From Kribbella flavida DSM 17836 (GTDB lineage: Bacteria; Actinomycetota; Actinomycetes; Propionibacteriales; Kribbellaceae): a DNA stretch of 64,000 nucleotides. Where the stretch lies: assembly GCF_000024345.1 (NCBI RefSeq), contig NC_013729.1, forward strand, positions 4,216,001-4,280,000, given 5' to 3'. Position 1 is the stretch's first letter, and the number at the start of each line of letters is the position of its first letter. Shown here piece after piece: positions 18,059 to 26,847 of the stretch. Both the position numbers and the translations under genes were made by a program. Below the pieces are notes generated by a model. It made no database searches. It was given only the letters and a program-made list of their open reading frames with translations, and was not told the origin of the DNA.

Positions 18059-19099
18059 ATGTCCAACCACGCACCGGCCCGCGTCACCATGGCAGAGGTG
18101 GCCCGCCGGTCCGGCGTCTCACCGATGACGGTGTCGTACTGCTACAACCAGCCGGACCGCGTGGCTCCGGAGACTCTTCGCCGCGTCTTGGAGGTCGCTG
18201 CCGCCGTCGGCTACCTCGGACCTGATCCGACCGCGCGCTCGCTGCGCCGCCGGCACAACGGCGCGATCGGCGTCGTGCTCGGCGAGCACCTGGAGTACGC
18301 GTTCGAGGATCCCCAGGCCCGGCGGTTCCTGGCCGGCGTCGCCGAGGTCTGCCGTGAGCGCGGCACCGGACTCAACCTCATCCCGACCACCGGTCAGGAC
18401 GGCGACGTCGAGCGGGTCCGGTCAGCCGCCGTGGACGGCTACATCCTGTGGACCACGGTGGAGACCGACCCGGTGCTGTCGGCGCTGTCCGGTGCCGGCA
18501 AGCCGGTCGCGGTCCAGGGCGGTCCAGCGATTCCCGGCGGCCGGCTGATCGGGATCGACGACCGGGCCTCGGCCGCCGCGCTGGCCGCGCGAACCTTCAG
18601 CGGCGCGCGCCGTCCGGCGGTGCTCAGTTTCCCCTTCGACCGCGACCGCCGAGCACGGCTGGAGATCGGGCCCGATGCCGGCCTGATCGAGTTCCCGATC
18701 ACCCGCGAACGCCTGGCCGGCGTCTACGACCACTGCCGGGAAGCCGGCATCGACCCGGCCAGCCTGCCCGTAGCCGTTGCCGCTCGCAACGACCGCGCCG
18801 ACGCCGCCGCGATGGTCGACACACTGCTCGGGACGTGCGAGCCCGATGCCGTCGTCGCGATGAGCGATCAGCTCGCCTTCGCCGTGCTCGACGCCGTACG
18901 CCACCGGCGCCTGCGCGTTCCCGGCGACGTCGCCGTCGCCGGCTGGGACGACGGCCCCGACGCCGAGCGCGAGGGACTCACCACGATCGCCCAGTCCCTC
19001 TTCGACCAGGGCCGGGCCTGCGCGCTGGCCGCCCTCGGCGACTCCCCACCCGGCACCCCCGCCGCCTGGTCCCTGGTGGCGCGGGCGAGCACCAGGTGA
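18059..19099 (+). CDS. LacI-family transcriptional regulator
   Basis: A 346-residue protein with the HTH VTMAEVARRSGVSPMTVSYCYNQP and hinge segment DPTARSLRRR, followed by a two-lobed effector domain ending in VAGWDDGPDAEREGLTTIAQS. The family VSxALN segment reads VSYCYN here, a mild deviation. TAGGCT six bases before the ATG supports a leaderless start; an internal ATG ten codons in is also possible. The divergent MFS exporter behind the shared palindrome is the likely target. The effector is unknown. Confidence 0.88.
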   Translation: MSNHAPARVTMAEVARRSGVSPMTVSYCYNQPDRVAPETLRRVLEVAAAVGYLGPDPTARSLRRRHNGAIGVVLGEHLEYAFEDPQARRFLAGVAEVCRERGTGLNLIPTTGQDGDVERVRSAAVDGYILWTTVETDPVLSALSGAGKPVAVQGGPAIPGGRLIGIDDRASAAALAARTFSGARRPAVLSFPFDRDRRARLEIGPDAGLIEFPITRERLAGVYDHCREAGIDPASLPVAVAARNDRADAAAMVDTLLGTCEPDAVVAMSDQLAFAVLDAVRHRRLRVPGDVAVAGWDDGPDAEREGLTTIAQSLFDQGRACALAALGDSPPGTPAAWSLVARASTR

Positions 19100-19120
19100 G
19101 CCGCTGCGGCGTTCGCCCGG

Positions 19121-20203
19121 TCAGAACGCGTAGCGCACGTGGCAGTACGGCAGGTGCTGGTGCAGCAGTTGCTCGAACTGCGCGAGGTACTGCTGCTTGT
19201 CGCGCCAGCGGTAGCGCACGTTGGTCGCGCCGTTCTGCGACCGTTTGGTCTCCTGCAGCTCCGGCCGCCAGATCAGCTCCTCGGCCTTCGGGTGCCAGCC
19301 GAGGTTGACCTGGTGCAGGGACTCGTTGTGGGTCAGGAAGATCACCTCGCAGGCGAGCTGCCGCTGGGTCGCCGCGTTCGTCGCCGCGTCGAGCTGCTCG
19401 AACAGCTCCGCCCAGTCCGCCAGCCAGCCGTCGTACACGACGACGGGCGAGAAGTTCACCTGCACCTCGTAGCCGGCCTCGACGAAGTCGTCCAGCGCCG
19501 CGAGACGCTGCTCGATCGTCGAGGTGCGGATGTCGAGCAGCTTCGACGCGCGGGCGGGCATCAGCGAGAACCGGATCCGCGTGCGGCCTTCCGGCCGCAG
19601 CTCGAGCAGCTCGGAGTTCACGTACTTCGTCGCGAAGGACGCCTTGGCGTTGGGCAGCTCCCGGAAGGCGGCGACCAGGTCGGCCACGTTGTCGCTGAGC
19701 AGCGCGTCCACGCTGCAGTCGTTGTTCTCCCCCAGGTCGTAGACCCAGTCGGTGGGGTCGCACTGGTTCGGCGGCTTCGGACCCTGCCGGCCGGCGTGGC
19801 GGGTGATCGCGCCGATGATCTTGTCGATGTTGGTGAACACCGTGATCGGGTTGCTGTAGCCCTTGCGGCGCGGAACGTAGCAGTACGCACACGCCATCGC
19901 GCAGCCGTTCGCCGAGGACGGGGCGATGAAGTCGGCCGACCGCCCGTTCGGCCGGACGCCGAGCGACTTCTTCTCGCCCAGCACCAGCGCCTCCCGTTTG
20001 ATCCGCACCCAGCGGCCGACGTTGGTCTCGTCGCCGTGCACCTCCGGGATCTTCCAGTGGCTCGCCACCTCCACCACCTCGGCGCCGGGCCATCGCGCCA
20101 GCACCTGCCGCCCGCGCTCCGACCGCGCCGCCGCGGGCTCGGCGTAGATCCGCGTCACCTCCAGCAACGGCGCCGCCGCAACGGAACCCTCTGACCTGTG
20201 CAT
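19121..20203 (-). CDS. Spore photoproduct lyase family radical SAM protein
   Basis: A 360-residue radical SAM protein. Cys101, Cys105 and Cys108 in CAMACAYC form the CxxxCxxC motif for the 4Fe-4S cluster. The surrounding DFIAPSSANG and the later SLMPARASKLLDIRT resemble the SplB family, which repairs the thymine dimer of UV-irradiated spores. AGGGTGG precedes the ATG at 20203; a longer frame upstream has no support. Actinomycetes do not make endospores, so the substrate of these homologues is uncertain. Divergent from an EEP hydrolase; no shared operon. Confidence 0.82.
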   Translation of the reverse strand: MHRSEGSVAAAPLLEVTRIYAEPAAARSERGRQVLARWPGAEVVEVASHWKIPEVHGDETNVGRWVRIKREALVLGEKKSLGVRPNGRSADFIAPSSANGCAMACAYCYVPRRKGYSNPITVFTNIDKIIGAITRHAGRQGPKPPNQCDPTDWVYDLGENNDCSVDALLSDNVADLVAAFRELPNAKASFATKYVNSELLELRPEGRTRIRFSLMPARASKLLDIRTSTIEQRLAALDDFVEAGYEVQVNFSPVVVYDGWLADWAELFEQLDAATNAATQRQLACEVIFLTHNESLHQVNLGWHPKAEELIWRPELQETKRSQNGATNVRYRWRDKQQYLAQFEQLLHQHLPYCHVRYAF

Positions 20204-20278
20204 GCGACCACCCTGACAGGCGCCACCGACAGTTTTCGCTGGCCCGAGGTCACCCACTCGACGGCTCCGCGTGGCGGT

Positions 20279-20284
20279 TAGAGT
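20279..20284 (+). promoter_or_regulatory. -10 box of leaderless EEP-family gene
   Basis: TAGAGT lies exactly six bases before the ATG at 20291, and no ribosome binding site is present, indicating a leaderless transcript. Confidence 0.55.
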
Positions 20285-20290
20285 ACGGAC

Positions 20291-21085
20291 ATGCGGATCG
20301 TCTCTGTGAACGCGTGGGGCGGCGCGATGTTCGACGAGTTCGTCCCCTGGCTCGAGACCGTCGGCGCCGACGTGCTGTGCCTGCAAGAGGTCACCCGTAC
20401 GCCGGGAGCGGCCGGCTGGACGCGGTTCGAGGACGGCGAGCGTTCCCTGCCCCAGCGCGCGAACCTCTTCCAGGACGTCCGCGACCTGCGGCCCACCGAC
20501 CAGGCCCTGATGGTCGTCAGCGACACCGGCCCGGTCACCGTCGACTCAGGCGCCCGGCTCCGCCAGGACTTCGGCGTCGCCACCTTCGTCGGCGAGACCT
20601 TCCCCGTCGTCGGCACCCACACGTCGTTCGTGCACGGTGAGTACGTCGACCACGTGGACTGGACGATCGAGGACCGCCCCCGAGCCGCCCTGGCCACCCG
20701 GGTCGTCGATCGGACCGAGGGCCGCGCCGTCACCGTGATCCAGCTGCACGGCCTGCGCGACCCCGCCGGCAAGCACGACACGCCCGCCCGCAAGACCCAG
20801 GCCGAGCGCCTCGCCGACCTCGTCGAGCACGCCGCGTCCCCCGGCGACCTGATCGTCGTCTGCGGCGACCTGAACCTGCTGCCCGGCAGCGAAACCTTCG
20901 CCGTCCTGGACAAGCTCGGCCTGACCGACCTGGTCGGCACCGCCGACACCCGCACCTCGATCTACCCCAAGCCCACCCGCCACGCCAGCTACCTCCTGGT
21001 CTCCGACCCCGGTGCGGTGAAGACCTTCGAGGCCCCACCGCACCCGGAGGTCTCCGACCACCGCCCCCTGATCCTGGACCTCTGA
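20291..21085 (+). CDS. Endonuclease/exonuclease/phosphatase family protein
   Basis: A 264-residue single-domain EEP protein. LQEVT (metal-binding Glu), VCGDLNLLPGS (catalytic Asp and Asn) and the terminal SDHRPLIL (Asp-His pair) are the three family motifs, complete and in order. Members hydrolyse phosphodiester or phosphomonoester bonds in DNA, RNA, inositides or lipids; the short size and lack of a signal peptide suggest a cytoplasmic nuclease or phosphatase. Its proximity to a DNA-repair-type radical SAM gene is suggestive only. Confidence 0.88.
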   Translation: MRIVSVNAWGGAMFDEFVPWLETVGADVLCLQEVTRTPGAAGWTRFEDGERSLPQRANLFQDVRDLRPTDQALMVVSDTGPVTVDSGARLRQDFGVATFVGETFPVVGTHTSFVHGEYVDHVDWTIEDRPRAALATRVVDRTEGRAVTVIQLHGLRDPAGKHDTPARKTQAERLADLVEHAASPGDLIVVCGDLNLLPGSETFAVLDKLGLTDLVGTADTRTSIYPKPTRHASYLLVSDPGAVKTFEAPPHPEVSDHRPLILDL

Positions 21086-21155
21086 CGCGAGGGAGGCGAC
21101 TTCTCAGCAGGTGCGCGGCCGTACCGGAGAACCAGGCAAGACCGCGCGCACGAGG

Positions 21156-22052
21156 TCAGCGGGCCGCGTGATGCAGGGCGGCGGCGACGGCCTCGACGGC
21201 GGGGGTTCGGTTGGCGCGGGTGAGGAGGAAGACCTCGCGGCCGATCGTACCTTCGGCCAGGGACCGTACGGCGACACCAGGTACGCCGTACTGGACGACC
21301 AGGTCGGGCAGCAGGGCGCAGGCGCCGGCGGTGCGGACCATCTCGACCAGGATCAGGAAATCGTCGGAGGAGTAGCGCAGGTCCGGTTCGAACCCGCCCA
21401 GCTCCCGGCAGGCCTGGATCTGCATCTCCCGGTGTCCGGTGCCGGGCTGGCAGGCGGCCCAGCGGGCTCCGGCCAGCTCGGTCATCCGCACTCGCCCTTC
21501 GCCTGCCCCGGCATGGTCCTCCGGCAGGATCAGGCGCACCTCCTCGCGGACCAGTGACTGGCGAACCAGATCGTCGTGCACCGGACGCGGCCGGCCGGAG
21601 TACTCGTCCCCCACCACCGCGTCGAGCTGGCGCAAGCGAAGGGCCGGAACGGATGCCTCCACCTCGGCCTCGATCACCTCGACGCGGATCCCCGGATGGC
21701 TCTGCGCGAGCGCGGCGACCGCCGGGGCCACGATGCGGAGAAAGGCCGACTGGAAGGCCGACACCCGGACGAGCCCCACCGGCCGGCCCGCGGCGATGGC
21801 GGCGACCTCGGCTTCCGCGGCCTCCAGCCCGTCGAGCAGCACCGCCGCGTGCCGAACGAGTGCCTGGCCCGCGTCGGTGAGCCGCACGGTCCGGCCGGTC
21901 CGTTCGAGCAGTTTCGCGCCCGCTTCCCGCTCGAGCACGCCGAGCTGCTGGGAGATCGCGCTGGGGCTGTAGCCGAGCGCCCGGGCGGCGCCGTGCATCG
22001 TGCCGCGGGCGTGCAACTCACGCAGCAGACGAAGGCGGTGCAGATCGATCAT
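21156..22052 (-). CDS. LysR-family transcriptional regulator
   Basis: A 298-residue LysR protein. The N-terminal winged HTH runs through LRLLRELHARGTMHGAARALGYSPSAISQQLGVLEREAG, and the effector-binding domain through PAVAALAQSHPGIRVEVIEAE. It is divergent from an EamA permease with a 76-base gap, the usual arrangement in which LysR activates the transporter. GAACGGTTC at 22100-22108 in the gap is a short palindrome that could be part of its site. The effector is unknown. Confidence 0.9.
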   Translation of the reverse strand: MIDLHRLRLLRELHARGTMHGAARALGYSPSAISQQLGVLEREAGAKLLERTGRTVRLTDAGQALVRHAAVLLDGLEAAEAEVAAIAAGRPVGLVRVSAFQSAFLRIVAPAVAALAQSHPGIRVEVIEAEVEASVPALRLRQLDAVVGDEYSGRPRPVHDDLVRQSLVREEVRLILPEDHAGAGEGRVRMTELAGARWAACQPGTGHREMQIQACRELGGFEPDLRYSSDDFLILVEMVRTAGACALLPDLVVQYGVPGVAVRSLAEGTIGREVFLLTRANRTPAVEAVAAALHHAAR

Positions 22053-22128
22053 CGTTCAGCAACGCTACTCGTTTTTGTGCGGAAACCTGCGATAGACCTG
22101 AACGGTTCTCCGCTGCGAGCATCGTGGC

Positions 22129-23040
22129 GTGGGTCCTGTGCTCTGTCTCCTGTCCGCCGCCTGCTTCGGCGCCATGGCGATCTTCGGCAAGTTCGGGTAC
22201 GACGCCGGCGTCGGCGTCGTAGACCTGCTGCTCGTTCGTTTCGCGATCGCGGCCGCTCTGCTGCTGGCCATCGCCGGTACGACGGGCGCGCTGCGCGGTG
22301 TACCGCGGCGTTCGGTGGTGGCCGGTCTCGCGCTGGGCGGGATCGGCTACGCGACGCAGTCCGGTCTCTTCTTCGGCGCGCTGGAGCGGATGAACGCGTC
22401 GCTGCTCGCGCTGATCTTCTACGTCTACCCGGCCCTGGTCACGATCGTCGCGATCGTCCTGCGCCGCGAGCGCGCCTCGTCCCGGAGGTTGGCGGCGCTG
22501 CTGATCGCCTCGATCGGCACCGCGCTCGTCCTGGGCGGCGCCGCCACCGGCGATCTCGATCGCTGGGGCGCCGCGCTGGGTTTCGGCGCCGCGGTCGCCT
22601 ACACCGTCTACATCCTCGCCGGAGACCACGTCGGCGCCGGTACGCCGCCCGTCGCGCTCTCGGCCCTGGTGTGCACCGGCGCCGCCTGCACGTTCGCGAT
22701 CGTCTCGGCGGGGCACGGCGGCCCTCAGCTGGACTTCGCCCCGAGTGGCTGGCTCTGGCTGACCGCGATCGCCGTGGTCAGCACGGTCGCCGCGATCCTC
22801 GCCTTCTTCGCCGGGATGGCCCGGGTCGGCCCGTCGACGGCGTCGATCCTCTCGACCCTGGAGCCCGTGGTCACCGTCGTGCTCGCGGCGATGCTCTTCA
22901 CCGAGTCCCTCAGCAGCGTCCAACTGCTCGGCGGAGCCTGCGTGCTCGGCGCGGTCCTGGTGATCCAGTGGCCGCAGCGGCGCCGGCCGGAACCGACACC
23001 TCAGTGGGTGTCCACGCCGAAGTCGAGCACGGCGCGGTAG
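22129..23040 (+). CDS. EamA-family (DMT) permease
   Basis: A 303-residue membrane protein with ten predicted helices in two EamA repeats (about 5-130 and 145-290). The second repeat has STASILSTLEPVVTVVLAAMLFTESL, typical of the RhaT/YdcZ-like exporters of amino acids and metabolites. The GTG at 22129 gives the expected short N-terminus. Its 3' end overlaps the convergent alcohol dehydrogenase by 40 bases. Likely controlled by the divergent LysR gene. Confidence 0.88.
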   Translation: MGPVLCLLSAACFGAMAIFGKFGYDAGVGVVDLLLVRFAIAAALLLAIAGTTGALRGVPRRSVVAGLALGGIGYATQSGLFFGALERMNASLLALIFYVYPALVTIVAIVLRRERASSRRLAALLIASIGTALVLGGAATGDLDRWGAALGFGAAVAYTVYILAGDHVGAGTPPVALSALVCTGAACTFAIVSAGHGGPQLDFAPSGWLWLTAIAVVSTVAAILAFFAGMARVGPSTASILSTLEPVVTVVLAAMLFTESLSSVQLLGGACVLGAVLVIQWPQRRRPEPTPQWVSTPKSSTAR

Positions 23041-24023
23041 CGGGCCCTGCCCTGGCGGACGTGGTCGATCGCGTCGTCGATCCGGGACACCGGGAACACC
23101 TCGACCTCGGCGCGGATGGCGTGCAGGGCGGCGAAGTCGAGCAAGGCGCGGGTCACCGACGGCGGACCGACCACGGCGGACACCAGCGACTTCTCCGCGG
23201 GCAGCAGGCTGAGCGGCGTGACCGTCAGCGGGCTGCTCGGGACACCGACCACGCACAGCTTCCCGCGGGGCCGGAGAGTGGCGAAGTAGTCATCCCACGG
23301 CAGGTCGGCGCCGACGGTGTCGAGCACGAAGTCGAACGTGTCGCCGACCCGGGACAGGTCACCGGCGGTGAGGAAGTCGTGAGCACCGAAACGGCGCGCG
23401 TCGGCCTCTTTGCCTGCACTGGTGGAGATCGCGGTGACGTGGCACCCCCAGGCCGCGAGGACCTGCAGCGCGATGTGGCCGAGCCCGCCCACGCCCACCA
23501 CAGCGACCCGGTCCGTGGGGCGTACGCCGTGCCCGACGATCGCGTTGAAGACCGTCGTACCGGCACACAGCAGGGGCGCGGCTTCGGCCGATCCGAGCGC
23601 TGCCGGGATCGGCGGGACGTGGCGCCAGTCGCTGGCCCGGACCTCGGTCGCGAACGTGCCGCCGGTGCCACGCAGTACGACGTCGTCGCGCTGCCCGCAC
23701 AGGTGTTGCCGGCCGGACGTGCACCACTCGCAATGGCCGCAGGAACCGGCGATGGCGCCGACGCCGACGCGTTGCCCGACGGCCAACTGGTCAGGATCCA
23801 CGGCCGCGCCGACGGCTTTCACGACTCCGACCGCCTCGTGGCCGACGACGACGGGGAACGCGGTGTAGCCGTAGTGGTCGTCGATCAGGCCCAGGTCGGT
23901 CTGGCAGATCCCGCTGTGCGTGACGGTGACGTCGACCTCGAGCGGTCCGAGTGGGCGAGGTTCGTACGCGAGAACTTCGGTCGGGCCGGCCGGCTGGCCG
24001 ACGGCGTACGCCTGGACTGTCAT
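23001..24023 (-). CDS. Zinc-dependent alcohol dehydrogenase, CAD/YahK type
   Basis: A 340-residue medium-chain dehydrogenase. Catalytic zinc ligands are in HSGICQTDLG and VGHEAVG, the structural zinc site is SCGHCEWCTSGRQHLC, and GVGGLGHIALQ binds the nucleotide. The family reduces aldehydes to alcohols with NADPH. The ATG overlaps the stop of the TetR gene as ATGA, so the two are co-transcribed and translationally coupled; an aldehyde or related electrophile may be the inducer. Confidence 0.9.
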   Translation of the reverse strand: MTVQAYAVGQPAGPTEVLAYEPRPLGPLEVDVTVTHSGICQTDLGLIDDHYGYTAFPVVVGHEAVGVVKAVGAAVDPDQLAVGQRVGVGAIAGSCGHCEWCTSGRQHLCGQRDDVVLRGTGGTFATEVRASDWRHVPPIPAALGSAEAAPLLCAGTTVFNAIVGHGVRPTDRVAVVGVGGLGHIALQVLAAWGCHVTAISTSAGKEADARRFGAHDFLTAGDLSRVGDTFDFVLDTVGADLPWDDYFATLRPRGKLCVVGVPSSPLTVTPLSLLPAEKSLVSAVVGPPSVTRALLDFAALHAIRAEVEVFPVSRIDDAIDHVRQGRARYRAVLDFGVDTH

Positions 24024-24613
24024 GTCGCCTCCTGGTGTGTGGGCGCGGCACGGCTGACGATCCGTACCGCCACTTCGACCGCTTGCCGTCGCCCGGCCGG
24101 GTCGTCAGCGGCCAGGGCGGTCGCCGACGACATGAGATAGAGATGACCGGCCAGGTCTTCGGCGGTCAGCCCGCTGTCCTGCCACCGGGCGGCGGTACCG
24201 CTGTCGCGCAGGACCTCCGAAATCGCGGCCACAAGCTCCGCGCGGAGCTCGTCGAGCAGCGGCCCGCTGACACCGGCCGCCTCCTGCAGCAGCTCAGCCA
24301 TGATGGACCCGCCGACGCCGGCCGTGTCGCCGTGCAGCGCCAGGACGGCGTCGGCGAGCCGGTCGGTCAGCTCCCGGTCCTCCCGGCGGAGCGCGGCCAG
24401 CGCCGCGCTCCGGACCTTGCCGACCAGGTGCCGAATCGTTGCCTCGTACAAATTCTGCTTGCCGGCGTACCGCAGGTAGAGCGCCTGTCGCGACAGCTTG
24501 GCCGCTCGGGCGATCTCGTCCATCGACGCCTTGCGGAACCCGAACCGGAGAAACACCCGCAGAGCCGCCTCCAGGATCTCCCCGTCCCGCTCCCCCACCC
24601 CGCCACTGGTCAT
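24020..24613 (-). CDS. TetR-family transcriptional regulator
   Basis: About 197 residues. The HTH spans AALRVFLRFGFRKASMDEIARAAKLSRQALYLRYAGKQNLYEA, the classical TetR DNA-binding region; the rest is the helical ligand domain. Start: the ATG at 24613 is six bases after TAAAGT, so the transcript is probably leaderless; a GTG at 24619 would abut the -10 box. It heads an operon with the alcohol dehydrogenase and sits under its own palindromic operator. Confidence 0.9.
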   Translation of the reverse strand: MTSGGVGERDGEILEAALRVFLRFGFRKASMDEIARAAKLSRQALYLRYAGKQNLYEATIRHLVGKVRSAALAALRREDRELTDRLADAVLALHGDTAGVGGSIMAELLQEAAGVSGPLLDELRAELVAAISEVLRDSGTAARWQDSGLTAEDLAGHLYLMSSATALAADDPAGRRQAVEVAVRIVSRAAPTHQEAT

Positions 24614-24619
24614 GAACAC

Positions 24620-24647
24620 ACTTTACAAAGACTGCTCAGTGTGTCAA
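24620..24647 (-). promoter_or_regulatory. TetR promoter with embedded operator
   Basis: On the minus strand TTGACA (24647-24642), a 16-bp spacer and TAAAGT (24625-24620) form a near-consensus promoter. The palindrome ACTGCTCAGT (24631-24640) lies in the spacer with ACAC/GTGT flanks, where a TetR dimer would block the polymerase: classic autorepression. Confidence 0.65.
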
Positions 24648-24689
24648 GTGTGACAGTCATCCAGGCGATTCATGGACCGGTCCGCTGGA

Positions 24690-24695
24690 TAGGCT
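24690..24695 (+). promoter_or_regulatory. -10 box of leaderless ABC ATPase gene
   Basis: TAGGCT, six bases, then the GTG at 24702; the same hexamer and spacing as before the gene at 18059. Confidence 0.5.
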
Positions 24696-24701
24696 CGCCG
24701 C

Positions 24702-25523
24702 GTGGAGGTCGCGCGGTTGAGCAGGGTCAGCAAGCGGTACGGCCGGCGGGAGGTTGTCACCGAGGTCGATCTGCACCTGCGGGCGGGTGAGTTGCTGGCG
24801 CTGGTGGGAGCCAACGGATCAGGCAAGTCGACCGTCCTGAAGCTGATGGTCGGCCTGACCCGACCGACCAGTGGCACCGTCCACCGGTCCGCGCGGATCG
24901 TGAGCTACGTGCCCGACGTCTTCACCTCGCACGACCGGCTGTCGGCCTCGGCCTACCTGCGGCACATGGGACGGATCCGTGGCCTCACCGCCCGGGCAGC
25001 GCGCCGGCGGTCCGACGCCCTGCTCGATCGACTCGCGCTGAGCGGCGGCGCGGACACCCCGATGCGCCAGCTGTCCAAGGGCAACGCTCAGAAGGTCGCC
25101 CTCGCCCAGGCACTGCTCGAACCGCCGCAACTGCTGGTTCTCGACGAACCCTGGGCGGGCCTGGACTCCACCGCGCACCGGGTTCTCCGCGAGCTGCTCA
25201 CCGAGACAGCCGAGGCGGGTGGAGCGGTCGCTTTCACCGAGCACTCGGACCAGGTCGTCAAGGCAACGGCCACCAGGACCTGCGAGCTCCGGCACGGCAG
25301 GTTGCGTCAGTCCAGCTCGGAGGCAGCACACCAGTTGACCGAGGTCGAACTGCTCCGCGGCGCCGACCTCGACTGGTCGCACCACCCCGACGTCATCGAG
25401 GTACGACGCGACGACGTCGGCGTCACGCTGATCCTGCCCACCGGACGCCACGACGCCGCGTTGCTCACGGCACTCAATCACGGATGGTCGGTCCGGTCGG
25501 TTCGGCAGGTGAAGCCCGAGTGA
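24702..25523 (+). CDS. ABC transporter ATP-binding protein
   Basis: A 273-residue ATPase with Walker A GANGSGKST, signature QLSKGNAQKVALAQALL, Walker B LLVLDEPWAGLD and switch His in FTEHSD. After about residue 200 a small extra C-terminal domain follows, as in some drug-export ATPases. The next gene, a membrane protein, overlaps by GTGA, so the two make a small export-type ABC transporter. The substrate is unknown; antimicrobial resistance or lipid export are possible. Confidence 0.88.
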   Translation: MEVARLSRVSKRYGRREVVTEVDLHLRAGELLALVGANGSGKSTVLKLMVGLTRPTSGTVHRSARIVSYVPDVFTSHDRLSASAYLRHMGRIRGLTARAARRRSDALLDRLALSGGADTPMRQLSKGNAQKVALAQALLEPPQLLVLDEPWAGLDSTAHRVLRELLTETAEAGGAVAFTEHSDQVVKATATRTCELRHGRLRQSSSEAAHQLTEVELLRGADLDWSHHPDVIEVRRDDVGVTLILPTGRHDAALLTALNHGWSVRSVRQVKPE

Positions 25524-26176
25524 GCGCGCTCTACCGCTACCTCCTGCTGAGTGTGCTGCTCTCCCAGCGGTACCTGCCGCCGACACTGATCTTCCTCGCC
25601 GCGCTCGCCGTCGGCGTGACATCGGACAGCGGCCCGCTGCAATCGTCGTACGCGTTCTGCGTGCTGGCCGTACTGGTCTGCAGTACCTGGCTGGCCGTCA
25701 GCGTCGTCAACCACGAGGACCCGACGCAGCGCCGGATCACCCTGGTGACGATCGGCGACTCGTCGCGCGTTCTCGCGGTCACGGTTGCCGTCGTTCTGAC
25801 CTGGGCGGTTCCGCTCGTGGGGATCGGCCTGGTCTACCCGATCGTCACCGGCCGGCACGTGGTCACCGCCGGCGCTCTGGCCGTCGGCGCAGTCGCTCAA
25901 CTCGCCGCCGCGATGCTCGGCACCGCGATCGGCTTGCTCTGCTCGCGCCTGGTGATCCCCCGCATCGGTCTGGCCACCCTGGCAGCCGCCGCTGCGCTTC
26001 TCGCGGTCTTGCTCATCCGGTGGCTCTCCCCGATCCGCCCGATCATGTCGCTGCTGTTCAACGACCAGACACCAGGCCAGAACGCCGTACCCGTCGCCCT
26101 GCTGGCTCTCCTCTGCGCCGCCGTCCTGGCCCTCGCCACCTTGGCCACCCGCGCCATCGTCGACCGGACGGGGTGA
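25520..26176 (+). CDS. ABC transporter membrane subunit (hydrophobic partner of 24702)
   Basis: A 218-residue protein with about six hydrophobic helices and no soluble domain. I do not recognise a named permease family. The GTG overlaps the ATPase stop (GTGA) and gives the natural start SALYRYLLLSVLLSQ. The conserved-looking segment VNHEDPTQRRITLVTIGDSSR between helices may be the coupling helix. Function is inferred from the operon. Confidence 0.7.
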   Translation: MSALYRYLLLSVLLSQRYLPPTLIFLAALAVGVTSDSGPLQSSYAFCVLAVLVCSTWLAVSVVNHEDPTQRRITLVTIGDSSRVLAVTVAVVLTWAVPLVGIGLVYPIVTGRHVVTAGALAVGAVAQLAAAMLGTAIGLLCSRLVIPRIGLATLAAAAALLAVLLIRWLSPIRPIMSLLFNDQTPGQNAVPVALLALLCAAVLALATLATRAIVDRTG

Positions 26177-26247
26177 GCCGGCACCTGGTGGAGCTAGCGA
26201 CCTGGCTCCTGCGTGTGCCGCCTTCACGTTGAGCGACCTTGACTGGC

Positions 26248-26253
26248 TACCCT
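26248..26253 (+). promoter_or_regulatory. -10 box of leaderless phosphatase gene
   Basis: TACCCT lies five bases before the ATG at 26259, with no ribosome binding site between. Confidence 0.4.
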
Positions 26254-26258
26254 TGCCC

Positions 26259-26780
26259 ATGCTGATCCTGGTGCGTCACGCGATGCCGGCCCACGGTCCC
26301 GACACTCCCGCCCGCGACTGGCTGCTCGCCCCGGAGGGACACGCCGCCGCGCGGGCGCTGGGCGAGCGGCTACCCCCCGCCGCGCGACTCGTCGCCAGCA
26401 CGGAACCGAAGGCGATCGCCACCCTCGCCCCCGCCGGCCCAGTCATCCAGGACCCCCGCTTCGACGAAATCTCCCGCGTCGAGGCGTACGACGACAACTT
26501 CCGCACCCAGCGCCGCGCGTACGTCGAGGGCACGGACCACCCGGACTGGGAGCCGCGGGACGAGGTCGTCAGCCGCTTCCACAGCGGCGTCCTCGACCAC
26601 CTCACCGCCGCCGAAAACCGCCCGCTGATCATCGCCTCCCACGGCATGGCCATCACTCTGTGGCTGACAGCAACTGTTTCCTTGCGCACTCCAGGCATCT
26701 TCTGGGCAGACCTCCGCTTCCCCGACACCCACGCCGTCGACCTCACAGCCCGCACGGTCACCCGACTCGACCCTCCCTGA
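26259..26780 (+). CDS. Histidine phosphatase family protein
   Basis: A 173-residue phosphoglycerate-mutase-like fold. LVRHAMP near the N-terminus holds the catalytic Arg-His (RHA instead of the usual RHG), the second Arg is probably in the AARLVASTEPKA region, and IIASHGMAITLWL carries the second His. Members transfer phosphate through phospho-His and act on small phosphoesters or proteins. A TTG start at 26229 would add ten residues, but the ATG fits the fold and the upstream -10 box. No operon partner. Confidence 0.82.
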   Translation: MLILVRHAMPAHGPDTPARDWLLAPEGHAAARALGERLPPAARLVASTEPKAIATLAPAGPVIQDPRFDEISRVEAYDDNFRTQRRAYVEGTDHPDWEPRDEVVSRFHSGVLDHLTAAENRPLIIASHGMAITLWLTATVSLRTPGIFWADLRFPDTHAVDLTARTVTRLDPP

Positions 26781-26835
26781 CCCGCCGCTGCTCCCCGGGC
26801 CAAAAACCGGGTCGACGGTCGGCTGCGACCGTGCC

Positions 26836-26841
26836 TACCGT
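26836..26841 (+). promoter_or_regulatory. -10 box of leaderless VOC gene
   Basis: TACCGT six bases before the ATG at 26848, with TCGACG 18 bp upstream as a -35 candidate. Confidence 0.5.
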
Positions 26842-26847
26842 GATCGG

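Noticed and set aside
21111..21155. Hairpin GTGCGCGG...CCGCGCGCAC between EEP and LysR genes as a terminator
   Set aside because: The arms need a two-base bulge and have no T-run; too weak to list.
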